64,000 nucleotides of DNA, taken from NCBI GenBank assembly GCA_043842855.1, contig JBBPJF010000002.1:186001-250000 (forward strand). The letters run 5' to 3'. The notes beneath the pieces are model-generated. The model worked only from the letters and a program-made list of their open reading frames with translations, was not told the origin of the DNA and made no database searches. Both the position numbers and the translations under genes were made by a program. Position 1 is the stretch's first letter. Every line of letters begins with the position of its first letter. The DNA comes from QFNR01 sp043842855 (lineage in GTDB: Bacteria > Pseudomonadota > Gammaproteobacteria > Burkholderiales > Neisseriaceae). Below, in pieces: positions 16,377 through 25,965 of the stretch.

Positions 16377-18191
16377 TTACTGCAACTTATTATGGTGGCG
16401 TCTTCTTTCTAGTTCAGTTAAGTACCTTTTCCTTAGTCGAATATTTTTTGGAGTCACTTCCACCAATTCGTCATTTTCAATAAATTCTACAGCAGACTCT
16501 AAGGTAAGTTGAATTGGAGGAGTAAGACGAACCGCTTCATCACTACCCGAAGCACGAATATTGGTTAGTTTCTTACCCTTCAAAGGATTGACAACGAGAT
16601 CGTTATCTCTTGAATGAATACCAATAATCATCCCTTCATACACTTTTTCTCCCGGGCTGATGAACATGCGACCACGATCTTCAAGGTTCCATAGAGCATA
16701 TGCAATAGCTTCACCTTGTACTTGAGAAATAAGTACTCCATTAGAACGGTGAGGGAGGTCAGGTTTAACAGAGCTATAGTCTTCAAACACGTGCGACATC
16801 AGTCCCGTTCCCTTAGTGAGTGTAAGAAAATCACTTTGAAAGCCAATAAGTCCACGAGCAGGGATGTAATATTCCAGTCGAGTCCGACCTCTAGCATCAC
16901 TTTCCATATTGACTAGTTCTCCCTTACGCTTACCAATTTCTTCCATAATAGCCCCCTGATGTTGATCTTCCACGTCAATAGTAAGGTTTTCATAGGGCTC
17001 ACACATTTTACCGTTTATCTCTCTGTAAAGTACTCTGGGTTTACCAACGGCTAATTCATAACCCTCTCGACGCATGTTTTCAATCAGAATAGTCAAATGT
17101 AATTCTCCGCGTCCTGATACTCGAAAGACATCTGCATCCTGGGTTTCTTCTACTTTTAGGGCTACGTTGGTCAAAGTTTCTCGGAAAAGCCGGTCTCTAA
17201 TTTGACGACTAGTGACGAACTTGCCTTCTAATCCAGCATAGGGGGAGGTATTAACCATGAAATCCATGGTAAGTGTAGGTTCATCTATATTGAGCACAGG
17301 CAAGCCGGCAGGGTGATCTTTGTCACATATAGTGCACCCTATGCTGATTTGCTCTAGCCCTGAGATGATGACAATGTCACCTGATTGAGCTTCTTGCATG
17401 GGTACACGGTCCAGTCCCTGAAAACCAAAAATCTGGTTAATTTTACCCTGAGAGATAACCTGATCGTGATTCATTATCACTATATTTTGTCCCGTCTTGA
17501 TCGTACCGTTGAGAATCCTGCCAATGCCCAAGCGGCCGGTATAGGTAGAATAGTCCAGCTGAGAAATCTGTAGCTGTAGGGGGGCTTGTGCATCCCCTGT
17601 AGGGGCTGGCGTATATTGCAGAATAGCCTCAAATAAGGGGCGCATATTAACGTTCTCTTCTTTTTCGCTAAGCTTAGCATAGCCATTAATACCAGAGGCA
17701 TAGATGATAGGGAAATCAAGTTGTTCTTCAGTTGCGCCTAATTTATCAAATAACTCAAAAGTCTGATCTATCACCCAATCTATACGGGCCCCAGGCTTGT
17801 CAATTTTATTCACAACCACTATGGGTTTAAGACCTAAGCTCAGGGCTTTTTTAGTAACGAAACGAGTTTGCGGCATGGGCCCTTCTTGAGCATCTACGAG
17901 CAATAGTACGCCATCCACCATACCAAGTACGCGTTCCACCTCTCCACCAAAATCAGCATGGCCGGGAGTGTCCACAATATTAATGTGATAATCCTGATAA
18001 TTAATAGCTGTATTCTTAGCTAAAATAGTGATACCTCTTTCTTTTTCTAGGTCGTTATGGTCCATCACGCGTTCACTGACCTGCTGATTTTCTCGGAAGG
18101 TACCAGACTGTCTTAATAGTTGGTCCACCAGTGTAGTTTTGCCATGATCAACGTGGGCAATAATGGCAATATTACGAATTTTTCTACTCAT
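16377..18191 (-). CDS. typA: Ribosome-associated GTPase TypA/BipA
   Basis: A 604-residue translational GTPase of the EF-G family. G1 AHVDHGKTT near residue 15, the switch II region VDTPGHADF and NKIDKPGAR (G4) are intact, followed by domains resembling EF-G III and V and the BipA-specific C-terminal domain with RKRYL near the end. It binds the ribosome and assists 50S assembly at low temperature and under stress. The frame is open 24 codons further upstream, but MSRKIRNIAIIAHVDHGK is the conserved start. It is transcribed leftward, divergent from the tRNA cluster. Confidence 0.97.
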   Translation of the reverse strand: MSRKIRNIAIIAHVDHGKTTLVDQLLRQSGTFRENQQVSERVMDHNDLEKERGITILAKNTAINYQDYHINIVDTPGHADFGGEVERVLGMVDGVLLLVDAQEGPMPQTRFVTKKALSLGLKPIVVVNKIDKPGARIDWVIDQTFELFDKLGATEEQLDFPIIYASGINGYAKLSEKEENVNMRPLFEAILQYTPAPTGDAQAPLQLQISQLDYSTYTGRLGIGRILNGTIKTGQNIVIMNHDQVISQGKINQIFGFQGLDRVPMQEAQSGDIVIISGLEQISIGCTICDKDHPAGLPVLNIDEPTLTMDFMVNTSPYAGLEGKFVTSRQIRDRLFRETLTNVALKVEETQDADVFRVSGRGELHLTILIENMRREGYELAVGKPRVLYREINGKMCEPYENLTIDVEDQHQGAIMEEIGKRKGELVNMESDARGRTRLEYYIPARGLIGFQSDFLTLTKGTGLMSHVFEDYSSVKPDLPHRSNGVLISQVQGEAIAYALWNLEDRGRMFISPGEKVYEGMIIGIHSRDNDLVVNPLKGKKLTNIRASGSDEAVRLTPPIQLTLESAVEFIENDELVEVTPKNIRLRKRYLTELERRRHHNKLQ

Positions 18192-18387
18192 GTAGTCACC
18201 CAAAGTGAATAAAAAAGAAGCAAGGACAGTTTGTCCTATCACTATTTGAAATAAACCGCACATTTTATCATTTTTTTAAAAAAATGATAACTGCGGTAAG
18301 GTCAGGCCGATTTAGAGCAACACGGAGAAGGTAATTAGAAGAGAAATTACAGGATTTATTGCACTGATTAATCAAAGTTGTTATCTG

Positions 18388-18416
18388 TTGACAAGGATGG
18401 GGTCTAAAGCTAGAAT
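18388..18416 (+). promoter_or_regulatory. Sigma-70 promoter of the tRNA cluster
   Basis: TTGACA at 18388-18393 and TAGAAT at 18411-18416 are separated by exactly 17 bases, a near-consensus housekeeping promoter. It lies 20 bases before the first tRNA, the expected distance for a stable RNA operon. Confidence 0.8.
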
Positions 18417-18435
18417 TCACTTCCACTATGTTCAT

Positions 18436-18513
18436 CGGGGCGTAGCGCAGTCCGGTTAGCGCATCTGGTTTGGGACCAGAGGGTCGTGAGTTCGAATCCC
18501 ACCGCCCCGACCA
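18436..18513 (+). tRNA. tRNA-Pro (anticodon TGG)
   Basis: A full cloverleaf: acceptor CGGGGCG pairs with CGCCCCG, anticodon stem TCTGG/CCAGA encloses loop TTTGGGA, so the anticodon is TGG. The T-loop has GTTCGAATC and the CCA end is encoded. First gene of a three-tRNA cluster. Confidence 0.97.
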
Positions 18514-18541
18514 TTTTGTACAGATCAGGATTTTTACTTGA

Positions 18542-18618
18542 GCGCCCGTAGCTCAACTGGATAGAGCACCGCCCTTCTAAGGCGGGGGTTACAGGTTCGA
18601 GTCCTGTCGGGCGCGCCA
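18542..18618 (+). tRNA. tRNA-Arg (anticodon TCT)
   Basis: Acceptor GCGCCCG pairs with CGGGCGC; anticodon stem CCGCC/GGCGG encloses CTTCTAA, giving anticodon TCT (AGA codons). T-loop GGTTCGAGTCC and an encoded CCA are present. Second gene of the cluster, 28 bases after tRNA-Pro. Confidence 0.97.
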
Positions 18619-18620
18619 GT

Positions 18621-18697
18621 GGTGGCTGTAGCTCAGTTGGTAGAGCCCCGGATTGTGATTCCGGTTGTCGTGGGTTCGAACCCCATCAGTCACCCCA
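18621..18697 (+). tRNA. tRNA-His (anticodon GTG)
   Basis: Acceptor GTGGCTG pairs with CAGTCAC, with the extra G at position -1 (18621) opposite discriminator C, the tRNA-His identity element, encoded in the gene. Anticodon stem CCGGA/TCCGG encloses TTGTGAT, anticodon GTG. CCA is encoded. It begins only two bases after tRNA-Arg. Confidence 0.97.
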
Positions 18698-18821
18698 CCT
18701 CATTCATTTTCAAGTTTTAGGTTTCATTGTTGTTCTTTCCTCAGTGATGAAGACTCTTTGGTTTAGGCAACTGGAGAGCTTTTTGCTATTATTATCTCGT
18801 TGACGGCCAGGGAGTAATAGC

Positions 18822-20168
18822 ATGGAATGGGAACAATTACTCAGTACACAGCGCTTTAAGGTAAAAGATCGGCAAGTCCAGCATGCGTTTACCGAGTCTA
18901 CTAGGGAAGGAATTGCAGTGTTACGCTCTGACTTTCTTATTGATTATGATCGAGTAGTATTTTCAAGTAGTTTTAGACGCTTAGGTAGGAAAACACAGGT
19001 TCATCCTTTTGCTGAATGTGCCCATACCCATAACCGTTTATCGCATAGTATTGAAGTAGCAAGCGTGGGCAGGAGCATGGGAAATCAATTGGGAGTAATG
19101 CTAGTCGATGAATTGCCAGGTAGCGTTACACCTACTGACTTAGGTTCTATTGTTCAAGTCGCTTGCTTAGCACATGACATAGGTAATCCCCCTTTCGGAC
19201 ATGCAGGAGAGGAAGCTCTAAGAGCTTGGTTCAGAGCTCCGGAAAATGAACGCTATCTTAATGGACTGGGCCAAAAGGAGCGGCAAGACTTACAAACTTA
19301 TGAAGGTAATGCGCATACCATTAGAATTGTTACTAATCTTGAAATGTACAAAGGGGCAGGAGGCATGCGCTTAAGTTCTGCCTGCTTAGGGAGCTTAATT
19401 AAATACCCTTGGACTAGTAGTTCGGAAAAGGGACAACGAAAGTTTAATTTTTATCAGACTGAACTGCCTTTGATAGAGAGTGTATTTGAAGAACTAAGGC
19501 TCAAACAAATAGCACCACAGGTTTGGGCAAGACACCCTCTTTCCTATCTTATGGAAGCAGCAGATGATATTTGTTACGCTTTACTAGACCTGGAAGATGG
19601 GGTGGATTTGGGTTTCATCACCGAACAAGATGTGGAAGAGATACTCAATCCTATCATTAATGAAGTACTCTATCGTGCCGGGTTAAGTCCTATGCAATAT
19701 TGCAAGATGTTGAGAGGAAAAGCTATTGGAAATGCTGTTAAAGAAGTAGTTCATACCTTTGTTAGGCATAAAAAGGCAATCATGAATGGTGAGTTTCCTG
19801 CTAAGGATTTATTGACTGTGTGCTGTCAGAGCATTAGCGAAGGAATTGAAACTGCTAAGCAAATGGCCCGTGAGCGAATTTTTACTCACTCGAGCAAGTT
19901 AATGGCAGAGATTGCAGTATTTCCCTGCTTGGGCTCCATATTATCAGTTTTAATTCCTGCCGCCTTCGAATTTGTAGTACTGGAAAGAAAAAATGAGCTC
20001 AGGATTCAACATAATCTAGCCTTAAAGCTCTTAAAAGAAGATCCATTAACGGTTGAGGATACTTTGTATACGGCTTATATGAAAGTACTTGATTATGTAG
20101 GTGGATTAACCGATGATGGTGCAGCAAAGCTGGCTCGAGAACTTTCAGGTATAGCCATGATTAAGTAG
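18822..20168 (+). CDS. dgt: dGTPase-like HD-domain triphosphohydrolase
   Basis: A 448-residue HD-superfamily enzyme that cuts dNTPs (dGTP in E. coli) to the nucleoside and triphosphate, affecting the dNTP pool. The metal-binding residues are visible in HNRLSHSIEVASVGRSMG and in ACLAHDIGNPPFGHAGEEAL, followed by YEGNAHTIRIVTNLE and, further on, EAADDICYALLDLEDGVDLG, all typical of the family. An AGGGAG site at 18809-18814 precedes the ATG by 7 bases. It sits between the tRNA cluster and lysC on the same strand; lysC starts about 85 bases later. Confidence 0.9.
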   Translation: MEWEQLLSTQRFKVKDRQVQHAFTESTREGIAVLRSDFLIDYDRVVFSSSFRRLGRKTQVHPFAECAHTHNRLSHSIEVASVGRSMGNQLGVMLVDELPGSVTPTDLGSIVQVACLAHDIGNPPFGHAGEEALRAWFRAPENERYLNGLGQKERQDLQTYEGNAHTIRIVTNLEMYKGAGGMRLSSACLGSLIKYPWTSSSEKGQRKFNFYQTELPLIESVFEELRLKQIAPQVWARHPLSYLMEAADDICYALLDLEDGVDLGFITEQDVEEILNPIINEVLYRAGLSPMQYCKMLRGKAIGNAVKEVVHTFVRHKKAIMNGEFPAKDLLTVCCQSISEGIETAKQMARERIFTHSSKLMAEIAVFPCLGSILSVLIPAAFEFVVLERKNELRIQHNLALKLLKEDPLTVEDTLYTAYMKVLDYVGGLTDDGAAKLARELSGIAMIK

Positions 20169-20252
20169 CTCTTTACCTTTAAGGAGCAATTTGTCAAAAT
20201 GTCGGGTTTGATTTAAAGCTAAACATTCGTAAATAAGAAAGTGAAAAATAGC

Positions 20253-21488
20253 ATGGCATTAATTGTCCAAAAGTATGGAGGGACTTCTGTAGGCACGATA
20301 GAACGTATACAAAATGTGGCCAAGAGGGTAGCACGCTTTAAGCAACAAGGGCACGAAATCGTGGTTGTAGTTTCTGCCATGAGTGGACAGACAGACCAGC
20401 TTCTCAATTTAGCAAAGTCAATACAGCCTATTCCTAATGCTCGAGAATTGGATGTAGTTTTGTCCACGGGAGAGCAGGTAACGATTGGTCTTTTGGTTAT
20501 GGCACTCGAGGTTTTGGGCGTAAAAGCAAAAAGCTATACAGGGTGGCAAGCAGGTATCCGCACTGATTCAGTGCATAATAAAGCGCGCATAGAAGCAATT
20601 GATGATACAAGTATTAAAAAAGATTTAGGCAGGGGAATAGTGGTAGTAGTTGCTGGATTCCAGGGTATCAATTCCGAAGGTAGCATTAGTACTCTAGGTA
20701 GAGGGGGGTCAGATACCTCTGCAGTGGCCTTGGCAGCTCAATTAAACGCCAGCGAATGTCAAATTTATACCGACGTTGATGGGGTTTACACCACCGATCC
20801 TCGAGTAGTGGCAGAAGCAAGACGTTTAGATCAAATTACTTTTGAAGAAATGTTAGAGCTAGCCTCGTTAGGTTCAAAGGTATTACAGATTAGATCAGTA
20901 GAATTTGCGGGAAAATATAGAGTCCCACTCCGAGTTCTTAGTAGCTTAAAGGATGAGGGTGTAGGTACCTTAATTACTTTTGAGAGAGGTGGAGTAGTGG
21001 AACAGGAAGTAGTAACAGGAATAGCATTTGATAAAAATCAGGCCCGAATTAACTTGAAGGGAGTTCCAAATAAACCTGGTATAGCTTACAAAATTTTGGG
21101 GTGTGTGGCAGATAAGAATATTGAAGTGGATATGATAGTGCAAAATGTAGGGGATAATGGCAATACCGATTTTTCCTTTACTGTTCCAAGATATGACTAT
21201 CAGCAATCACTTGAGGCTTTGAACGAGAATCAGGAACAAATACAAGCTAAAACCATCAATGGTGATGATACGGTCGTAAAAGTATCTGTAGTAGGATTAG
21301 GGATGCATTCACACGTGGGAGTGGCTGCTAAAATCTTTAAAGCCTTGGCAGAAGAAAATATTAACATCCAGTTAATTTCAACTTCGGAAATTAAGGTTTC
21401 AGTACTAATTGATGAGAAATATTTGGAGTTAGCTACTAGAGTGTTGCACAAGGCCTTTGAATTACAACGTGAAAGACTATGTGGTTAA
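20253..21488 (+). CDS. lysC: Aspartate kinase
   Basis: A 411-residue monofunctional aspartokinase, first step of the aspartate family pathway (lysine, threonine, methionine, diaminopimelate). The N-terminus MALIVQKYGGTSVG carries the conserved KYGGTS, followed by STGEQVTIGLL, GRGGSDTSAVALAA and TDVDGVYTTDPR. Two ACT domains lie in the last 150 residues, so feedback regulation is expected. A GTG 4 codons upstream (20241) is in frame but MALIVQKYGG is the usual start. It supplies Hom (4.8 kb) and the lysine branch ending in LysA (26 kb). Confidence 0.95.
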   Translation: MALIVQKYGGTSVGTIERIQNVAKRVARFKQQGHEIVVVVSAMSGQTDQLLNLAKSIQPIPNARELDVVLSTGEQVTIGLLVMALEVLGVKAKSYTGWQAGIRTDSVHNKARIEAIDDTSIKKDLGRGIVVVVAGFQGINSEGSISTLGRGGSDTSAVALAAQLNASECQIYTDVDGVYTTDPRVVAEARRLDQITFEEMLELASLGSKVLQIRSVEFAGKYRVPLRVLSSLKDEGVGTLITFERGGVVEQEVVTGIAFDKNQARINLKGVPNKPGIAYKILGCVADKNIEVDMIVQNVGDNGNTDFSFTVPRYDYQQSLEALNENQEQIQAKTINGDDTVVKVSVVGLGMHSHVGVAAKIFKALAEENINIQLISTSEIKVSVLIDEKYLELATRVLHKAFELQRERLCG

Positions 21489-22187
21489 AACGTTGCGGAC
21501 AGTAAATTTAAATAACTCAATAAGGGTAGAGGCTTATACTCCACGGCTTATTAAGGAAGTGGAGCTACTTGAGGCTTGGGGTGGCTGTATTTGAAGAGAC
21601 GATTTTGGTTATTGAATTTTCCCATATCTATAATGTAGTCCTGGAGGCTGATAAGCAGGAAGAATGGCTTGTTACTCTGAAGGTTAGTATCAGGGCGGGG
21701 AGGGGTGCATCTATCTAATTAGGTTTTACTCGAGGGAAGCAAATAAGGAGCTAAGGCTGGTTTTGTTTTTTCTCAGTAAATATAGAAAAATGAGACTAAG
21801 TATTAAAGGTGCTAAGTGTAAGTAGAAAGTATGGTGGTATCCCGGAATACTGGAGGGGGGAAATAGCGTAGGATTGGGAGATCTTTATCCTCCTCACTAT
21901 TGTTTTTTTTAGCCCAACCTAAGCCCACTTTAAAGCCTTTAACCAATTAGCTCAAATGACAGCTACTATCAAAGCGCCCGCTGTTTAATAGGGTGGTGAT
22001 GTTTGTACAGCAGTTTCTCTGCAGTTTAATTCAGCTACTTATGGCCAATCAATGTCTTTTAGTACTAAAAATGAGTTTGAAGATTATTCTTAGTTAATTG
22101 GAATACTGCCATGGCAAATTCGTCAAAGCAGGCTGATTGTGGGACCCCTCGTACAATTTCTGAAGTAATAAAGCAATTTCTGCGAAG
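21489..22187. other. Gene-free region
   Basis: About 700 bases between lysC and the convergent MFS gene. I found no tRNA, terminator or recognisable coding remnant; the longest plus-strand stretch (about 21590-21719) has no start and no motif. Confidence 0.35.
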
Positions 22188-23420
22188 CTAAATAACCTCG
22201 TTTAGATTTTTAAGTAATTTTAATAGAAACAGAACCATAGTCACACCTATAGCAATTATCATATAAGCTAGTGTTGTCGGGGGGAAAAAGTCAGCTAAAA
22301 AGACAAACATTGAGCTCACTAACATAGCAACCCGAAGATCTAAGGATTTTATTGAAGAGTACTTTGCCCTAGCATGTTCTGGGACAAATTGGGGTAAGAG
22401 GGCGTGTAGAGCGGGCAAATAGATCATTTCTGAGAAAGTATAAATGGCCATACAGAATATAAGCTTCCATGCAGAATTGCTCACCATTATTATAGAAAAA
22501 TTAGTGGCAGCGAGCAGAGGAAAAATAGTAAAGATAGTGGTTAATTTAAGTGGTTGAGCGATTTTTTGTGTCCACCTGTTCAAAAGGATTACCATAAAAT
22601 TAGTTTGTAGACGTAAAACCCCAATGATTTGCAGGGCATTGATAAGTAATACATACCCCCCAACCGTGAGCAATTTTTGCTGAGGAAATTCCAAGGACAA
22701 TCTCATGGCAACATAGTATGTAAGTTGGAGTGCAATACTAAAATGCAGAATATTGGCTAATAGGAAAATTAAAATATTTTTATCGGATAAAGTCTTTTTA
22801 TATTGGTTAAGAAAGCCTTTTTGATGAATTAGGGAATAAGATTCAAGAGATTGAGTTTCCTTCATTTGTGTAGCTATTAGTAGAGTGCTTATAGAGGAAA
22901 ATAGAGCACAGAGGAAGGGGAGTGAATAGAATCCATAGCCTTCATAAAGAATCACGCCTAAAATGGTTCCTGTGCTCCTTCCAAGATTGTTTAGCCAATA
23001 TAAGGTACTATATGCTTGCTTGAATTGTTCTGGTTTCAATATATCTAGAGTCACCGCTTCGCTTACTGCACTCAGGATCGAAGCCATTATCTGAACAGCT
23101 AGGTACACAGTTAAAGCAAAAGAAATGTTATATTTTTTAAATACTAAAAGTGATAATAGGAAAAGCGTTAAAGTTTTTAATAATTCTGCTGACAGCAATA
23201 TGCGTCTTCTACCTAAAAAGTCTGCTATATAACCACCCCATAAACCACTTATAGTTGAAAGAAAGGTAATGGCCACTAGAGCTGCACCAAGCAGAGCTGC
23301 GCTGAGTTCTTTAGATGCATAGATGATAAAAAAAGGTATGACCAAACCTTCAAAGAACTTCTCACTAAAGTAAATAAAGAAACGAATTTTTAGGTGCTTG
23401 CTGACCTCCATAGGTGCCAT
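22188..23420 (-). CDS. MFS transporter, unknown substrate
   Basis: A 410-residue inner-membrane protein with about 11-12 hydrophobic helices. The loop between helices II and III reads GGYIADFLGRRRILL, the major facilitator superfamily motif A, which supports a secondary transporter. The middle loop (about residues 190-210) is polar, as usual between the two six-helix halves. The start could be Met1 or Met4 (MEVSKHLKIRFF). No substrate can be deduced; drug, sugar or peptide export are all possible. It lies alone between two eroded regions. Confidence 0.75.
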   Translation of the reverse strand: MAPMEVSKHLKIRFFIYFSEKFFEGLVIPFFIIYASKELSAALLGAALVAITFLSTISGLWGGYIADFLGRRRILLSAELLKTLTLFLLSLLVFKKYNISFALTVYLAVQIMASILSAVSEAVTLDILKPEQFKQAYSTLYWLNNLGRSTGTILGVILYEGYGFYSLPFLCALFSSISTLLIATQMKETQSLESYSLIHQKGFLNQYKKTLSDKNILIFLLANILHFSIALQLTYYVAMRLSLEFPQQKLLTVGGYVLLINALQIIGVLRLQTNFMVILLNRWTQKIAQPLKLTTIFTIFPLLAATNFSIIMVSNSAWKLIFCMAIYTFSEMIYLPALHALLPQFVPEHARAKYSSIKSLDLRVAMLVSSMFVFLADFFPPTTLAYMIIAIGVTMVLFLLKLLKNLNEVI

Positions 23421-24093
23421 TACCTCCTCCTGACCTTGCCTATCCTAATGATTTAAAGACTTCTTCAACCTAATTGGGAAGTTGTCTTATGGGAGTGTCT
23501 CGTTCTAAAAAGTGCTACCCTACCAAGAAATAGCCGCGTCAAGATTAGTGAGGGCATGGTTGGTTGTTTAGTGGCGACAAAAGGTTCATATAAGAACCGG
23601 TTTAAATTAGAATGACATTATTTCTCGGTAGGAAAGTTTTAGCAGACATAAGTAAGTAACTTTATAAGCATGACAAATGCGTTGCCCGAGATCGATGATG
23701 GATAGCGATAGCTTTTAGCTACCTTATTAAAAAATTTTGCTTTAAAGAGTAAATACTTTGCACAGGTAGAGGTTAAATAGCCTAGGATAAATTTTTAAGA
23801 ATTGTGATGGAATTTGGGCTGTAAAAGTATTCACTTCGGGGATTACGAAGCTCAAACGGTGCTATAAAAGGAAAAAGAAACTAGTGAAAGTATGGGGAAA
23901 TAGTTAGAACCTAGAATCGAGAGATAGTAGGAGTACAGTTCGGAGCAATCCAGTCACATAGAGTGGAGAAATAGAGCACTGAAGAACATTAACCCTGACG
24001 TACACCTATTAATATAAACAGCGAGTATAAGCTTTGGATTTCTCGCGGGTTTGAGTAAGCTTTAAAAACGGGAGACACATTGGTTAGCTGTAT
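23421..24093. other. Gene-free region
   Basis: About 670 bases between the end of the zeta-toxin remnant and the MFS start. No frame, hairpin or RNA gene could be supported. The promoter of the MFS gene must lie at its left end on the minus strand, but I could not identify it. Confidence 0.35.
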
Positions 24094-24888
24094 CTAGTTT
24101 TTTCCTTGCCCTAAATCTTGCTTAAAGCTTTTTAAAGCTTCCAACGGTTTATTGAATATTTCTGTAATGAAACCTTTTTCTTCGGTTGTTAATGCTCTAT
24201 TTATTTCCCCATTAATTATTTCACTAGGCGGTTGAATACTATCCTCTGTACAAACCTGAACGAACTGATTCAAGTCTCTCCTTGCTATTATAGTGAAAGT
24301 TTGAACAAGACCAGATGCTTTAAGCTTGCTGCAGTATGGAATCAATTCCCCAACATTTCTTGAAACTTCTTATCGCATACTTTCCTACCAGAAGTATCTG
24401 ATGCCTTCATTTTTTCATAGCGCTCCACAATGCTTCCTTTTGTAATAGCCTTATGACAGAAAACAACGTGAGCATGAGCCGCATATCCCGCTTCCTTAAA
24501 TTTTTTAAAGTATTTGCCGGTGCCTCATAGGTTCTAAATGTTCCTTCTATAACTACCTTCTTTTATCTTTAAGGGCCTGTTCAGCTATTTTATTAATCAT
24601 GGCAGCAGCAAACCCATTAGTTTTTAAAACCCATTCATCGCCATATAGTTCTTTTATTTAGTTAAATCTTGGGTGTTGAAGTCGATAGTCGTCACTGATA
24701 ATGGCATAAGTATCTTTTAGCATAGCAATATGATGGGACTTATCTGAACCCGCCAACCTACCTAATACTGACACTTTTGGTTTCTCTTGAGAGGTACAAC
24801 CGTAATAATCTGTCTCTCTCCAACCTTCCATGTACCTTATTTCTAACTCATCGTTAGTAAAGTTTGTAATATCACTACTTTGTTTCAT
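24094..24888 (-). pseudogene. Zeta-toxin family kinase, inactivated
   Basis: Joining three frames on the minus strand gives one zeta-like protein of about 265 residues. The N-part (24888-24658) has PKVSVLGRLAGSDKS where zeta has a GSGKS Walker A, then ISDDYRLQHPRFN. After an in-frame TAA the same frame continues with IKELYGDEWVLKTNGF to KDKR. A frame change at about 24556 gives VVIEGTFRTYEAPA, the zeta IxEGT motif. Another at about 24515 gives FKEAGYAAHAHVVF and SIVERYEK, and a last one at about 24346 gives LIPYCSKLKASG to the stop at 24094. Zeta toxins phosphorylate UDP-N-acetylglucosamine and block wall synthesis. One nonsense codon, three frameshifts and a Gly-to-Asp change in the P-loop mean it is dead. 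Confidence 0.75.
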
Positions 24889-25093
24889 ACGGTGCTCTCA
24901 TGCTTTTCAAAATTTGTACCTCTTTTTCAAAGTCTAAATCTTTAGCTTCAGAGTACAAGTATTTTTGCCACAGTTGACCAGCCTGAAGCGCTAATTTTTC
25001 TGCCAATTCTTTGTTCACTTCAGAGCTTCGTATTACCTCGCCAGTATAGACTGCAGCCTCAATTAGAACATCTCTTTCCATCACCGTTGCCAT
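24875..25093 (-). CDS. Putative antitoxin of the decayed zeta toxin
   Basis: A complete 72-residue ORF whose end overlaps the start of the zeta-toxin remnant by 14 bases, the arrangement of antitoxin-toxin operons. An AAGGAAGG ribosome site sits just upstream of its ATG. The protein (MATVMERDVLIEAAVYTG to MRAPYETK) is acidic, predicted mostly helical and of the size of epsilon-type antitoxins, which cover the toxin's ATP site without binding DNA. I do not recognise it by sequence; the assignment rests on position, overlap and size. Its intact state beside a dead toxin fits loss of toxin first. Confidence 0.55.
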   Translation of the reverse strand: MATVMERDVLIEAAVYTGEVIRSSEVNKELAEKLALQAGQLWQKYLYSEAKDLDFEKEVQILKSMRAPYETK

Positions 25094-25965
25094 TTAATCC
25101 TTCCTTTGTTATTCACTTTCTCACTGTTTGAACGTAGTTAAATACGGATTTCTATATTAATCTTCTGGAAGTTTTCAATACAGACCTCTATTTATAAGAA
25201 TAGAGAAAAACTTTTATGCACTGGTTCGTCATACGCGTTAATCTAAACTAAAAAGATTTTTTAACTTCCATCACATATTGTGGAATTGTACTTAGTAAAG
25301 TTGTCTTAGCTGAACTGAAATGCGACTCCATCGATATTTGTAAAGTCTTTGACGGAGAATTTAAGAACTTAATAGCGGGGATAACTCTATAGAAGTATCA
25401 AATAGTTAATAGTCTAAAAGACATTTCTAGTAGGTCAATTAAGTACAGATTATGGAGTAACTGTTTATAGTCCCCTTTTCTATGGCATAGGTAGCTGTAA
25501 TGCAGTTCTATTTACCACTAATATACAATATATCAAGAGCCAATAGACGCCTAAGACGAATAGATATGAAGCATATATGTTAGCTGAGTATAAAGCTTTA
25601 GTATCTGTTTCACTGATAGGATGTATAAAATTAACTTAAAGAAGATGCAAGAACAGGCCTTGAGGCAAATTAAAGGATTAATTAAAAGACTGGCAATAGC
25701 TTTTTTGTTTCAAAAGGATACTAAAAAAGTTTTGAGAATAGTACCGGTAAGTTTGCCTAGCTTAATAATGGTTTCCAGACGTAGGTAGAAATAATTAGAG
25801 AAACCATAAGAAAAATTTAATAAATCTTAATAACTCTGAAAATTATTGAATACAGAATATAAGAAAAAAGATAGATGTTTTCAAGGAACAAAGGAAGAGA
25901 ATGATTCGAGGGACACATTTATTTTCGATTGTGTTAAATACGATTTATGCCAACACGGTTGAAAT
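25094..25965. other. Gene-poor region upstream of the toxin-antitoxin remnant
   Basis: About 870 bases. One small plus-strand ORF (25621-25788, 55 residues, MYKINLKKMQEQALRQIKG start) is basic and partly hydrophobic but has only a weak ribosome site and no known motif, so I do not call it a gene. The antitoxin promoter should lie near 25100-25200 but I see no clear -35/-10. Confidence 0.35.

Noticed and set aside
25621..25788. 55-codon plus-strand ORF with ATG
   Set aside because: Weak ribosome site, no recognised motif, surrounded by eroded sequence; mentioned only in the gap entry.
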